Notes: generated by a model not told the origin, from the letters alone. A stretch of DNA of 64,000 bases from Gloeopeniophorella convolvens (GCA_022496205.1 WTXD01000003.1:186001-250000); one strand, 5' to 3'; positions 46,601 through 59,217 are shown, numbered from the stretch's first letter. A program made the numbers and translations.

Positions 46601-48009
46601 GAGCCAGAGAGGCAATAAACACGACATGTTGCGATGGGGACCTCACCTGCCGGCAGATACCACTACATGCGAACTCCGTGAATGATTATGTGGATATCTG
46701 CGGTCCTTGGAATCTTCACTATGCCGCGTTAAGTCGACACTCACCGACGCACGCAAACCTGCGTTCAATATGCAATGGCAATGGCATCAGAGAAGCTTCG
46801 GGACAGCAGCCCCAGAGTTGATTTGTGAGGCGCTGCCTGACGAAAGCTCGAAACACGACCCCGATTCTGGACAGATGCACGGTTGCTCCACACAAGGAGA
46901 ATGTAAGTATGTGGCGTACCGATTCTGCGCGACGATATCAGGGCATGTTTTATTCAACAACTAAGCAAGAGCTGTCAGAAAGTGAGCCAAATTGAGCCAG
47001 TCGAGCGGCCCCGGGAGACGGAGAGGTATGCCGGCGCAGGGGCGGTCCGGAGGCCGAGAGCCTCATATCTCGCCCGTCATCTAGAGATCAACTGACAAAG
47101 GACCGGAGAACAAGGAGAGGGTCCCTGACGTCGTCAACGGGGGAGCTCAAGGAACTGCCAAAGAACCTTCTAATTGCGGAAACGTCGAGTTGGCTCTGCG
47201 CGCGTTTCGAGGTGGCCGAAAAGGATGAAAGGGTCGTCTGGATTTAGAGCAAAGCGGGCTGGGCGGGTGCTGATTGTGAAGGATAGCATTTGATGGCGGG
47301 GAATGTGAACATGGAGAGTGCGAAACACAAGGAACAACAGCGAGTGAGGGAGAGAGCGGAAGCGAGCAGGGGATCTCATGGCGACGGGAGGTGAACACGC
47401 ACTGTGGCATGGCAAGCTGTGCGAGGAACCGACAGTGGGACGCGTGATGGGGTGAATCGGGGTGCGTCGAAGGCGGGATAACATATGGCAGGAGGACGAG
47501 AAGTGGAAGGTGCGCACAGCGAGACGCGCGCTGGGAGACACGTGGCACGGCGACAAGACCGAGAGGCGGGAGGAGCATGCAGATAAGGAATCATTGTTCC
47601 GGCTATCGGGACAAATTGGCAAGAAATGGACCTCATTTATTTCGCAGGTGAGAGGACGTGCGGTTGAGAATGGGCCGTCTGGAAGGAGAAGATGGGGATT
47701 GGGTGGTGGGGGAGACGCTGGGCGAAAGAAATAAATTTGCAAAAGATCTGATGGGGAGAGAATTCTGAAGAGAAATTCTGGAAGGGGAAGATGTCTGGAT
47801 GACGTTTTGTCAGCGGGGGAAGGGAACACGGAACGCCGGGAATTTGGCGGAGGTGGTGATTGGGGCGAGGGGTGGGCAGGGAAGACAGATCTGCAGATCT
47901 AGAAATTATGACAGTTGAAGGCGAGAGAAGCGCGTGTTGGAAGGAAAGGGAACGAATCAGGTGCTTCTCTCTCGTGGCTGTCTGTCTTGTACGCCCATAC
48001 ACATCGGAT
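40678..48009. other. 7.3-kb gene-poor interval
   Basis: No gene I can support. Open frames occur on both strands, the longest a minus-strand frame of 391 codons (43840-45015) rich in Cys and Arg and lacking family features. I saw no LTR, reverse transcriptase or transposase motifs by eye. From about 47180 to 47900 the plus strand is strongly purine-rich, then switches to pyrimidine-rich at about 47950, probably the promoter/5' leader of the zinc-finger gene that follows. Confidence 0.4.
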
Positions 48010-48084
48010 ATGTATAGCTCTCGTCCCGTCTCGGCTGCTTCTCCCTTGCCCTCTGTCTTTTCTCCCTCCGGGTGCACTACTTGA
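48010..48084 (+). promoter_or_regulatory. Upstream ORF in leader of Con7-type gene
   Basis: ATG at 48010 opens a 24-codon frame ending in TGA at 48082-48084. The stop overlaps the next ATG (48084) in TGATG. That ATG is in frame with the main ORF and would add 61 residues. A role in translational control is inference and depends on transcription starting upstream of 48010. Confidence 0.4.
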
Positions 48085-48266
48085 TGCTACTCCTCCGACA
48101 CAGTACCTCGACGCTCCCCGATCTGGACGCTTCACTCTTCCGTCTTCGCTCGTCGGCCTATCCAAGCTACAACACCATTCCATCGAAACTGCCCACCCCC
48201 TCCCCGTCCGACGACCTGTTGTCCCACTATGTACATACAAGTCCCACACCACACCCACATCCCCCC

Positions 48267-50088
48267 ATGTACTCGTCATCCCAGGATCAGCGCAGCCATC
48301 CCCTTGCAGACTCCTGGCTGTCCTCCACGCCCGCCCCCTCCGCCGACGCTCCCCACCCCGCCGATGCTCCGGGTGCCTTCTCCGCTCCGAGCTCCCTCTC
48401 CCGGCCTCCCTACGCTTCGCCTCCTGTGAGTGCTACCAGCGCGTCGTTCGACGATCCGACGCGTCACGCGCGCTTCCCTCCCCCCTCCGACGGCAGTCCG
48501 TCCGCCCGTCCGCCCTACGCGTCGCAGCTCCAGTCACTCCCGCTCGGTCGGCATCTGTCCGAGCCCAACCTTCCAGCACCCCACTACGCTTTGTCAAGTG
48601 CGACGGGGCAGCGCTATCACCATTCGCAGCAAGCGCAGCACCAGAGCTACCAGCACATCGCTCCTGTCTTGCATTCTCCGCGGTCGGCAACGTACTCGCT
48701 CGATCATCGACCTGGCACCGCAGGCTCTGCGACCAGCTCGGGGTGGGAGCCACAGGACGCCCGTGGTGCAGACTCGTTTCAGGAAGTGACAGCTGCGGCA
48801 CCGACACAGGGTGCATATTATTCCCTACGATCGTCGACGATCCTTCTCATGAGACTTCTTTTCAGATTTACCTCCGATCACGCCCGTGGATCACGACACC
48901 TCTCCTGTCGGCCGATATCTTCCTCCGTTCCCTAACGCGTTCAGCGAAGGCGCAACCGATGCTCGGCCTGGTTCGTCTGGCTATCCCGGCGCCCAGACGG
49001 CTCCTCCTGAGTCGACGCAAGCCCCTGTGCGCTCTCCTGGCCCCTCGTCCCTTGTTCCAGTCTCTCGTATCGCCCCGGAGGACGAGCACGATAGCCTTGG
49101 GTCTGATCCGTCGGTGTCCAAGACATACTCGTTTGTGTCTCTTCCTGGCAATGCGGTGAGGAAGCGTCCGCGGCGGCGCTACGATGAGATCGAGCGTCTC
49201 TACAACTGCTCCTGGATGGGTTGCACTAAGAGCTATGGCACTCTTAATCACCTCAACGCGCATATCGTCATGCAGCGTCACGGCAGCAAGCGGACACCGG
49301 CCGGTAAGATCGAACAACTGCTGCTGCTGCAAGCACCTGTCTAAGCAGCCCCTTTAGAGTTCAAGGAGCTCAGGAAGCAATGGCGCAAAGCTAAGAAGGA
49401 AGAAGCTGAGCGTGCGGCGCGCCTTGAACGCACTGACGGCTACTCCATGCGCTCAGAACATGCCGCGTTGCAGTATGCTCATCCGCCTTACGAGCAGCAC
49501 AGGCAACCCCGGTACCCCCCATACGGCGGACAACGACTATATGGCCCAGGTGTGCCTGGCCCTGACATTGAGCCCCAGTCAACCGTTGGCGACATGCCAG
49601 GGCGGTATCCCGTAGGCACAGAGGGTACCCCCATGCGTCTTCAGCTCGTTCCGCCCCAATACGGCTACCCTCTCCCGAGCGCAGGGCACTCCTTGTATCC
49701 TGTCGCGCCTACTACACCGATCTCACCTACGTGGCCTGATCATCCCTCTCAATACGAGGGCAGCACGCCGCCCCCATCTGGACCTGCGCCTGGACCTCCC
49801 CCTGGACCTCCGCCTCATCTGCAGGCACACAGTATGTACGATTACGAAAGGGATCCTCAATCGCAGTCTTGGACACCACCCGCCCATGCTACGCCGTCTC
49901 GGCCAATGCCAACTTACGAGGTTTCGCCCTCGTACGCCCAGCCTCATGCCCAGCACCGTGGAAATACGCTCCCTCCGGACAGCACGCTGCTGACTCCACT
50001 TCCGGGGTACCAGCCTACTCCCACTCTCGAGCCCGAATACGAGGAGGGGTACGACACGAAGCCACACTACTGGCACGAGCAGCACTGA
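48267..50088 (+). CDS. Con7-type C2H2 zinc-finger transcription factor
   Basis: Three in-phase exons: 48267-48810, 48866-49303, 49358-50088 (570 aa from this ATG; an in-frame ATG at 48084 would add 61 aa). The diagnostic part is the block SKTYSFVSLPG, KRPRRRYDEIERLYNCSWMG, GCTKSYGTLNHLNAHIVMQR, HGSKRTP, then EFKELRKQWRKAKKEE across the last intron. It has one C2H2 finger (C-x4-C-x12-H-x5-H) and adjacent basic region, as in Magnaporthe Con7p, a regulator of conidiation and infection morphogenesis. The flanks are long disordered Pro/Ser/Gln/Tyr-rich tracts, typical of activation regions. It should bind DNA in the nucleus. The target genes here cannot be inferred. The leader is pyrimidine-rich with upstream ATGs. 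Confidence 0.85.
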
Positions 50089-53000
50089 ATGCGGGTCACC
50101 TGAGTTAAGAGAATCTCCCCATCTGTTTTGAACTCACTGTATATTTTCGTTCTTCCACCCAATGACGGGCCCGCCGTTCACACACGGCTTTATCCTACCG
50201 CCTTTTTTCGAATTCCATCTTACTCCCACACTAGTCTGCGAACTTTCATATTCTACCCCATCATCGCCTTGTTCTATCCATGCACCAGCTACTGTACCGT
50301 ACCGTATCTTACACTTTAAACCGCATGCATCGCTCTCAACCGCAAGAGTCCCACTTTTCCTCCTGCACTGCCTCGCACCTTCATGTTATGTTATGCTATA
50401 CATAGTTCCCGTCCACACTGTCCATTACTTACTCGCCGTATAACTCCCTGGCCGCGCCGCCGCTCTGCCCCCACCGTCTCGCCTTTCTGCCTTTGGTTCA
50501 GTTTACAACGGGTCGCTGTGGTCATGTACATTAATCATTCATCGCCTCGTGTGCTGGCGGAATCCCATTCGCATTCATGAATCTGCCATCCTCGTGCTCG
50601 AGCTGTCAAATATGATCACGACATGACATGTCCGATCACGTTGGCATCATCGCAATAAGGAACACGCCAAGATTGGCCGCAGCTGCCACGCGACTGCGTA
50701 GTGTTGGGAGCACAGTCGACAATACGTATGCCTGGACCGCGGCATGATGATTAGAAGGGCGTACAGGTGAAATAACATTGCACCCTGCATACAGTGGTAG
50801 GTATGTATGTACATACACTTTATGTGCGCCATTGCATCTGGGGCGCGACATGGTGTGTGGATCGCGCTGCAGTGAAACGCTTCGCTTGCCGACGCTGCCT
50901 ATCGCCCGAGCACGTTGCGCGCCCGACTTCAGCGCCCGGCGCTCATTGGCGCCAGAGACGTTAAGTACTGACATACAGCGAACCGCGCCACTCTGTTCAC
51001 GCCTCCATACGAGGACCACACAGGCACGGCGCACGTCTCGGACGCTCGGCGCAGGTGCACAGGCGCGCGATCGGACACGGACGTCGCAGCCAGACGCGAC
51101 GAGGCGCGCGTCCGCATTTTCCGGACACTCCATGCATATATGCGCGGCGCGCGTGGCGTCACCAGTGGCGGCTCGGGCACGTTGGTGCACTTGTCCTCCG
51201 GCTTCCTTGGGGGCGTTGGGGGCGCGCGACGTGCTGAATAGAAGGCGCTGTCGGGTGTTGGTGTGGCGCGCCGCGCGATGCGCCATACCGTATCGCGCGC
51301 GATCGGCGCGCAGAGCACATTGCAGCGAACGCGCGACTTGGCGGGCAGCGCTGCGTAACGCGTAACGATGATGTCTTGGGCTGTCCACGGGCGCCTGCGC
51401 GCGCTGATAAGCTCCGAAAGGACGAGCACGATGGCGTCACGCGGGCGGTGGGGGCGAAGAGAAGCCCGCTTTTGGGTGCGTCGATCGCGCAGGGCAGGGC
51501 GCGGTGCATGGAGGTGCGGGTGGGCCGCGTAGCACAGCGCGGGCGCTGCGTTGGGCAATTGAGTTGCGCCGCGCGCCTCCTGGGGGTGTGCGCGGGCGTG
51601 TAAATGTGCACGCGGTTGATGTGGGGCGCAGCGTGCGGCTGGGCGTAATTGTCTTGCGTACCCCGCAGTGCAGTGCACGGCGTCGAGGTGCTCGCGGCGT
51701 GCGGCGCGACGCGCCTTCTGTGCGTTCTCTGCTGCGTCAGAGAAGTTGGATGCCGTCTTCGATATTTGGCTCAACGGCATGGTACAGCGGATACGTAAGG
51801 CGCGGCAAGTCCGGAAGTATGCATTAGGATTTGTGGAGGCCACCGCGGAGACCCTCCAGCGCTCGGGGTTGCAAGTGAAGTCTAACAATTCGATCGTGGC
51901 TCTTGTCACAATGGAAGAAATATGATGAGTGTAGAGAACGTGCTCGGATGGGAAACCAGAGTTGGCAGTGCGGTGCGAGCGGGGGAGCCGAGAGCGGAAA
52001 GCTGTACGGCCACTGGATGCAGCTAAAGTTGCAAAGTAACAGCTGGAGGGCGAAAGAACAAGCGGAGACTGGAGCAAGGAAGAAGCAGGCTGAGAAGCCG
52101 CAGGCCGGGGAGGATTGGCGCGCGCCGGTCGAGCAGCCGCACGCGTGCGGCCCGGACAAAACAAAAGACGAGCCCGAAAAAGGCATGATGAAGGAGAAGC
52201 CGCGTCGAGTCGACGATCGGATGCCGGCAGCACGCGCAGCGAGCCAGCTATGCGAACCTCCCGCCGCCTTCGCGGAGCCTTCTTGCCTCTTCCGGCTCTG
52301 CGAAACTTTGTCGTCCGCTCGCACCACGTCGGACTTGCCTCCCTGCTGACAGAATACTGTACACGGACATTAGCTCCACACCCCACATCCTCTGTTACCC
52401 TCCAGACGGCCCCGGCGCCCTCACTTTGCCGCGTGGCTAGGCAGCCGAGACATCACGAGAGCCTGCGTTCGCGCCGCTTCTCAGCAGGCAGGGACAGGCG
52501 CAGGCAGAAGGTTGACATTGCAATCCGACACGTAAGCAGAGTCCGCGAAGTTCAATGCGCTTTGCGCGGGCTAAGCGCCATCTTCGAGCCTCGGGCCCCA
52601 AGCCGTCTTGCTTCTTCTTGCGCCACCATGTCCCACAGGTATTCCCTTCGCCACAGTTCGGGCTATCCGGCCGGTCCTTGCAATGAAGCAGATGGGTGGC
52701 ATGATACAGGACTATAAACGGTCGCTGCATTCAGGAATGGTGAAGGGGGCTTGATGGCCGTCGGTCACCCAGGGAAATTGCACGCTTCGAATTGAATCAA
52801 TGAGAAGGGACACGGAGAGGCGCCTTATCGAGGAGCACATCACAGTAAGTATCATGCAAGAGCGAACAGAGTTCCAGGGAGTGTGTTGCAAGCATGCACC
52901 ATGTGCACGAGGTCTGTACATGTGAGGGATCACTGTTGCGTGGGTCACGGCAAGACGCAAGGAGCAGAGGCGGCTCCGGTCACTGACGGCCCCGGCAGAA

Positions 53001-56000
53001 GTGAATGTGTGGGAAAAGATGACCAAGATGTCTGTGGCCACTCGCGGCATCCCAGCCGCCGCAGGAACTCTTTAACCGCGACTCCCAACATCTCTCGTCT
53101 TCGTCTAATTTCTTGCTGGTCCCCAACAAGGTCTGAATTCCACAGGCTATCTCTGACAAACATGGCTTGCGGGACCTTCGGACTCCGTGACGGAACGCCT
53201 ACCGCTCTCAAGAACCGCCGTGGTGACGTCCAAGCTGTCCGGTGGACAACCTGCCCCTGACTTTCTCTCACTAGACATCTCGTCTTGATCGTTTATCCCG
53301 TCACCATTCCTCTATATCCTAGCCACCGCCTCTCACGGGCCATTCGATATGTCAAGATCGTTGCTCAGTACTCCCATGGCCGGTTTTTTGTTGAACGCGG
53401 AAGCCTCTCCTTACTATGGCGTGACATGGGGGCGTGGTGTCTATGCAACCCGTTATCAGTCCTCATGCCTTGCCTTACTAAGGAAACCATTCACGGCTCC
53501 GCAGGAATCCGCTACCGACCCTGTCTTTCGGTACTGTCGTGCCTCATCTATGTTATCTCGGCCCCCATGGTTTCACGGGACACCGCATCGCTCGACCATT
53601 GATCCTCAGGCCGTAGCTATGTCTATTTTTGCTCCCTCGCTCGTGTGTATCTTCTCTTGTGACCTCTACAAGAACGAGAAGAATAGAGACGTGCCACGTT
53701 ATGTGCGCAATATGACCTCCGCTTATTTTGTTAATGAATCAACCAAGTACAAATGTCGGTGCCTGCCTTACCTCACGCGCTAGCAGGCCTTCGACATTCG
53801 TTGCCCATACTTGTCTATGATGAACGCACGAGGACTGTGTGGCTGAACGTGCGATCGAGTTTCGTTACTGTCTGCGGCATGGTGCTTTCGGCTCCGCTAT
53901 ACATGCGGCCTGGCTTATTCAATAGCCTCGGTCTCCCGAGCCCCGGTCGATTGATATTCGCAGTGCCTTGGATTACCATATCGTCGTGCCGTGTATCCGG
54001 AGCCCAGCGTGCGCCGTTATCCTACGCGCACTCAGAACAAGTACGTATTTATTTGCCCGCTTGGATGTCTGATCAGGCAACACAGGCGGAGCGTGATCTA
54101 CGAGGATCTACGATGTGCCCATATATGCGCGCACTGGCGGCCGCCGTCAGGGATGCACATCACTGTCGCGCTGCGCAGAGGTCAGCTGGCAACGAATGCT
54201 GGCCAGTTGCGAGGGCGCGGGCGGCGCGCACGCAATCCGTGGCAGAAGGGGTGTGTGAGCGCGTCGCGCGATGGTCGGACGCGCAGGTGGTGGGAGTTGC
54301 CGCTTGGGTCCGTCGCAGATGCGGCGGGAGATCGAGGTTCACAGGCACCGTGCGCTGGTTCGGGCAGCCCCCGTCCGTGGGGGTGGGCGAGGAAGCTCGC
54401 AGGCCCGTGCAACGCCGCGATTGGTTGGAGATCGCATCTGCGCAGCGGCGGGTGGAAGTCGGGGTGGGTTGCGCGGCGTTGTAACTACATCATACATCCT
54501 TCGTCTCGTGGGCGATGGTAATCATGATCTTCGTGATGGAGGCATTGGCGGGTGGGGCTCTTCGGAGCGAAGGCCGGTGACGCGCGGGCGCGCATTCGCG
54601 GTCGCTTTCGACGTATTGAATGACGAGGTCTCAGTGTAAGAGGCTCTTTCGGTCTGTTTAAAGCGGGATAAGTGAATAGCCTGGGTCCCGCGCCGAAGTT
54701 TCAAGGTCACATGAGCTGGCGAGCCTGGCCCTGAATCTCCCTAAATGCCAGAAGCAATCTCACGGATATCACAATGCACTGGCTTCTGCGCTTCTTTGAC
54801 GGAAACCCTGACTGCCAAGGCGTCGACTGTGGTATCTGTGGGGTTGTTGGTTTTATTTAGGCGATGCTTAGAGTTGATAGAAGGCCTGCACTGGGACATG
54901 GGATTGCTCTAGGTATTGGATTTATAGTTTCGAGTATCCATGGGACATACTGTAGACCACGGGATGATTACTGGACCATGGCTCGCAACTTTGAACAAGA
55001 GTTCGAAATATCTCTGGGAGATCTTTGCCGAGGAATATTCAAGTAGAAAGCACAAGCGTATTCCATGTGAAATGCGCATGATGAATGCGACAAACGTAAC
55101 GGATAGAAACTAGTCCCCAGCTCTGCATTGATTCTACGCCAAGGGTCTCAAGGTGACGGTGGGCGCAGTGCGTCGCTTGTTATAGGCCAATAAGCACCTA
55201 CGCAAACACATACTCAGAAGGGCAGGAGGCACACGACAGCGTCGGAAAAACATGCACCTCGACCACGAGGAAGGTGAAAAAACCAATTCAGCTGATATGT
55301 TCATTGCCTCTTATGAGCTCTCATGTTCCGGAATGCGCATAAAGTGCGGGTGCCACTGGAACGATCTCCGCCCATGGACAGCTGTTGACGCCATCTCACC
55401 TAAAGCACTCCAGTGGACTACCTTGACGCGGTTGCAGTGATGTGCTTGCAGCGGGCGCCGAGCGCTTGCACTATTGCAGCCTATTGCAGCCCGACGCGAT
55501 CAGGGGCCCAGGCTCTAAATTCCCATTCGCGCTGCTGACCGCAACTATACAATAGACAGGCGCTAACTGCTATCTCCATCGAAGCGTGAAGCCTGAGGAC
55601 GACTGCGGGGTTAGGCGCCCCGTCAAGGGCAGATCAGGGAGGAAGGGGTACAACAATTCCCATGAATTGCGCGCCGAGTCCCGAACCGTAGCACACCGGG
55701 AGGCATGAAGGCGTGCCCAAAGCGGGACACTGAATGTCACAAGGGGTGGCCAGAGAGGGAAAAAACAAAGTTCGTGGAGAGCGCGCATCATGGAATATTC
55801 GGGAGTCCTCTTTTGCAAACTTTGTTGATGAGAGCATCTATCAGGGTCCAAGGGGCGATTGTGATCCTGGCAACTCCCAAGGGTGGGACCCAGGTGACAG
55901 AAGAAAGGCAGGGCAAGTCGCCGTGCACCACTGGAGGAAAGACAGCTGTTCAGGCACCTCCCGGGGAAAGCGGGCACATGTTGGCTCCGTCCGACGTCCC

Positions 56001-56586
56001 GTCGTGAGTGCCCATCTCAGGGCACAGGCACGGGTGGCTGGCTGGCTGAGAAGATTAGCGAAGCCAGAGAGCGCTTTCGCACCTTCGAGTGGGGTGCCAG
56101 GCAGTGCGCAAGCAACCGGTCCCGGCAGACAAGCTTATTAGACGTGGGCAGTCGAAGAAACGCACACAAATTTCCCCGAGTCGGATTTTGTAGAGCCCCG
56201 GGAAAGAAGCCACCAGTTCGAAAAGACGGGATTATCAGGGCAACTCTGGCGAGATCGAACAGAGGCGTGACGGATGGAGACCGATAAAGCGAAGAGAATG
56301 CTAGCAGCCTGAAATGTCGATATCCAGTGTCATGCGTCGCTGTGCTTGTGTCGCGTGCTTGTGTTGTAACGCACACCGAGCGATGCGAGAGATCTTGGAG
56401 GCGCCCGGGGTGATGGTGGAAGGTAAGCCTAGGGATAAGTGACTTGGATATCTCGCATGGCTAATAATTACATAATTAGAAGGCATGACGTAGCCGCTCT
56501 CGACTGCGCCCGCAGAGCATCGCAGCGATGCGCAGCCGGCACCATGATCTCCACTCTCTACATCTCCACTCTCCGTCCAACGCGCC
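50089..56586. other. 6.5-kb gene-poor interval
   Basis: 50089-50600 looks like 3' UTR and flank of the Con7-type gene (pyrimidine-rich, AT-richer). A 485-codon minus-strand open frame (50929-52386) is Arg/Ala-rich with no recognised domain, and the same DNA is open in other frames, so it is not called. 52400-56586 holds only short open frames. I see no repeat or mobile-element hallmarks. Confidence 0.4.
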
Positions 56587-58777
56587 ATGCAACTATCAGA
56601 CTTACCAGTCGAAGTTTTACTCGACAATCTACTGCCTGCGGCGTCACCGCGCGACGTCCTCAGTCTAGGATCTGCAAATAAGTTCTTCGCAGCCGTCTGT
56701 GCTGATGATACTTTCTGGAAGAGGAAATGCGAAGCCGACTTCAACTTCACAAGCCAGGAAACCGCGAGACAGACCGGATGGAAGAAGCTCTACCGTGGCC
56801 TGAGCCATCCGAGGGTGTATGTATGGGGGTGCGTCGATCGTGATACTTGGGGTTGAATTGGTGTGACAATGTTCTTGCTTCAGTGAACGAAGGAACGGAA
56901 GACTTGGCGTATCGTCCCTCCCGAAAGACACTGGAGAAGGTGTCCCATATCCCATAGAAGTCAAGTTTCCAGGATCTAGGATTGTGAGCCTGGTTGCAGG
57001 TGGCATGTAGGTCTTGCTCATCAACCCATCTCTTTGCGGGTTACTGAGGTCTCGACAGGTCCTTCCACGCACTCGATTCGCAGGGCTCGATGTATGTTTG
57101 GGGTACGTGCACCTACTGGAATACAGGTTCATACATTGACCGGCGCCAAGGAACATTGAATGGCGAGAGCATGGCTCTCAACAGCGAAGGTTTCTCCATG
57201 AAATATAAGGAAGCCTCGGTTCCCCACAAGCTTTTGATGCCCAACCCCATTCGCACTGTCAGGCATGTTATGGCGAAACATATTGGTCGACCACCTGATA
57301 AACTCAATCGACAGCTGCGGCCGGATGCACACCATGGCGCTCGATTCGAATGCTCAAATCTGGACGTTTGTCAATTGGGGCCGACCATTCAGGCTGGATT
57401 CGCCCATGCTGGATTGTCATTCCCCGGATACAACTCCCTTGCAGGCCGAGAGTGGCTGGTCGTTTTGTTCGATCCTGACTCAATCGGGTGATGTCCTCGT
57501 CTTTTGGCCATTCTCTGGGCAAATCGGTAGTATACACGCAGAGCAAGAAGATGAGATGAACCAAAGAGGCGACAGCCATGCGAATGCCACCTCGGACCGC
57601 CGTATCCCCTGTGTCACTTGGCCTTTACGCGCGGACCCTACAAGACTACCCCCGATACCGCGGCTGCCGGAGCTAAAGAACGTCGAGCTATCAGACAATG
57701 AGACTGCTCCGGAAACAATGTTGATCAAGATTGCGGCGTTTGACAATCACCTCATTGGATTGACTAACAAAGGACACGTTCTCAAATTCGGGGATCTGTC
57801 AAACGAAACGAGTCTCAGCGTTTCGGGGCGATGGCAATACGTGAGGTTGCTTCACATTTTCAACATACCCGGCTGACGCATCATGCAGTTGGCGAATTTC
57901 AGCGAAGTCGCCAAGGTTGCGGCCCATCCTGCCTTCGAGTATGCCGGGAACAATCTGGAAGCGCCAACTGCCCTCAAGATCACTCATGTAAAGACTTTGA
58001 CCTTGATTTCTATCTGTGAGATTGACTTCTAACTAGCCTTCCTAGATCACTGCACATTATGAGGCATTTGTCGCCTATTCAACCGGGGAAAACTCCGTCA
58101 TATTGATGGGTGATGTTGGGACTCACTCGGATTCCACACCGAAAATTGTGTCCGAGCTGCAGAATCGCGGGATCATATCGATTGTCCTAGGAGATTATCA
58201 CAACGGAGCGCTGACCATCGACGGGCAGCTGCTCACATGGGGACAATATTCTCATGGCGCCTTAGGTCTTGGAGTGCCTACTGAAATCCCAGTCGGTGCG
58301 CCTGGCGGTTACGCGACTGAAGATCAACTCGTGCGGGCACGGGCATCCAATTGGGGCCCACCCGAACCTCCGAGCGTTGCGGCGCCCGCCCCAGTAAATT
58401 TCAATCATGGCCGGAACGTTGGCGGACGGAAGTTCTGCTTCGCAGCCACAGCCGCAGGGTGGCACACAGGCGCCCTGGTCATTGATTTAGAGGTGCGCCG
58501 CAGCTCCAACGTGCACATGTTCCCTTCGATCGTTGACGCGAGTAACGTATAGCCTGAGAAAGAGGACCAAGGCGCGACCGCTTCCGGAGAGGACTCAGGA
58601 GCGGAGTCGTCTCGGAGTATGCGTGGACGATTCTCTCCCAGTGATAGGAATGAACTCCCCGAAAGCGTTGGCGAACCTTCTCTTCCTTCGGATGCCGGCA
58701 CGTTCGGACTCGGTAGAATATTCAGGATCGGATTTGCGGGACGCGGAAGAGGTTATGGGCGAGGACGGGGTCAGTAA
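56587..58777 (+). CDS. F-box/RCC1-repeat protein (SAF1-like SCF adaptor)
   Basis: Substrate adaptor of an SCF ubiquitin ligase, by analogy with yeast Saf1, whose F-box binds Skp1 and whose RCC1-type propeller binds substrate. Eight in-phase exons: 56587-56828, 56884-57006, 57059-57102, 57151-57262, 57315-57840, 57889-57987, 58046-58492, 58553-58777 (605 aa). The F-box is at residues ~3-45 (LSDLPVEVLLDNLLP, VLSLGSANKFFAAVC). RCC1-like blades follow: VYVWGERRNGRLGV, VAGGMSFHALDSQGSMYVWG, SCGRMHTMALDSNAQIW, SGWSFCSILTQSGDVLVFW, LGDYHNGALTIDGQLLTWG and AAGWHTGALVID. The C-terminus is an RG-rich tail (GFAGRGRGYGRGRGQ). The intron 57263-57314 begins GC. Agaricomycete orthologues share this architecture. 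Confidence 0.9.
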
Positions 58778-59043
58778 AGCACGCGGCGTGCTGTAAGGAT
58801 CGCAGTCTGTATGTTAGTTGTATCATTACTCTAATATCGGTGGCGACGCTTGGGTAGGAAATGAATAGGCGCGTATGCGCCGTAGTAGCCGCAACGATGA
58901 GCCATGTTCAAGTTGACGGAGGTGTGATGCAGAACTCAGAGGAGAACAAAGCCAGGCGCGGGCAGCCTCAGCTTGTGCCTTACGGCGGAGCCCGAGATGG
59001 TCAGTGGCAGGTTTATATAATATATATGTCCGCCCCTATTCAA

Positions 59044-59123
59044 GGCCTGGTGGTCTAGTAGTATGATTCCTTCTTAGGGATGCAAGTTGGAGGAGGTCCC
59101 GGGTTCAATTCCCGGTCAGGCCC
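59044..59123 (+). tRNA. tRNA-Pro(AGG) with 8-nt intron
   Basis: Acceptor GGCCTGG/TCAGGCC (one G-U), A-box TGGTCTAGTAGTATG, anticodon stem CCTTC/GGAGG with loop TTAGGG, an 8-nt intron (ATGCAAGT) and T; T-arm CCGGG-TTCAATT-CCCGG. No T-run follows it, and the next tRNA starts 5 nt downstream. Confidence 0.93.
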
Positions 59124-59128
59124 TTCTA

Positions 59129-59209
59129 GGCCTGATGGTCTAGTAGCATGATTCCTTCTTCGGGCAGTCAATTTGGAGGAGGTCCCGGGTTCAATTCCCG
59201 GCCAGGCCC
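59129..59209 (+). tRNA. tRNA-Pro(CGG) with 9-nt intron
   Basis: Acceptor GGCCTGA/CCAGGCC (the innermost pair is an A-C mismatch), anticodon loop TTCGGG then a 9-nt intron and T, so anticodon CGG reads CCG. The T-arm is the same as in the upstream gene. Only 5 nt separate it from the upstream tRNA; a T5 terminator follows at 59213. Confidence 0.88.
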
Positions 59210-59212
59210 TGC

Positions 59213-59217
59213 TTTTT
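59213..59217 (+). terminator. Pol III terminator after tRNA-Pro pair
   Basis: TTTTT three bases after the second tRNA; none lies between the two tRNAs. Confidence 0.75.

Noticed and set aside
47170..47829. 219-codon minus-strand open frame
   Set aside because: Product of the purine-rich strand (Ser/Pro/Arg/Phe-rich); best explained by composition of the upstream region.
40700..48000. Hidden retrotransposon or DNA transposon in the gene-poor region
   Set aside because: Scanning by eye found no LTR pair, TIR pair, reverse transcriptase, integrase or transposase motifs; a library search would be needed.
48886..49344. Plus-strand frame starting MDHDTSPVGRYLPPF as a separate gene
   Set aside because: It is exon 2 of the Con7-type gene; phase and splice sites join it to the exons on both sides.
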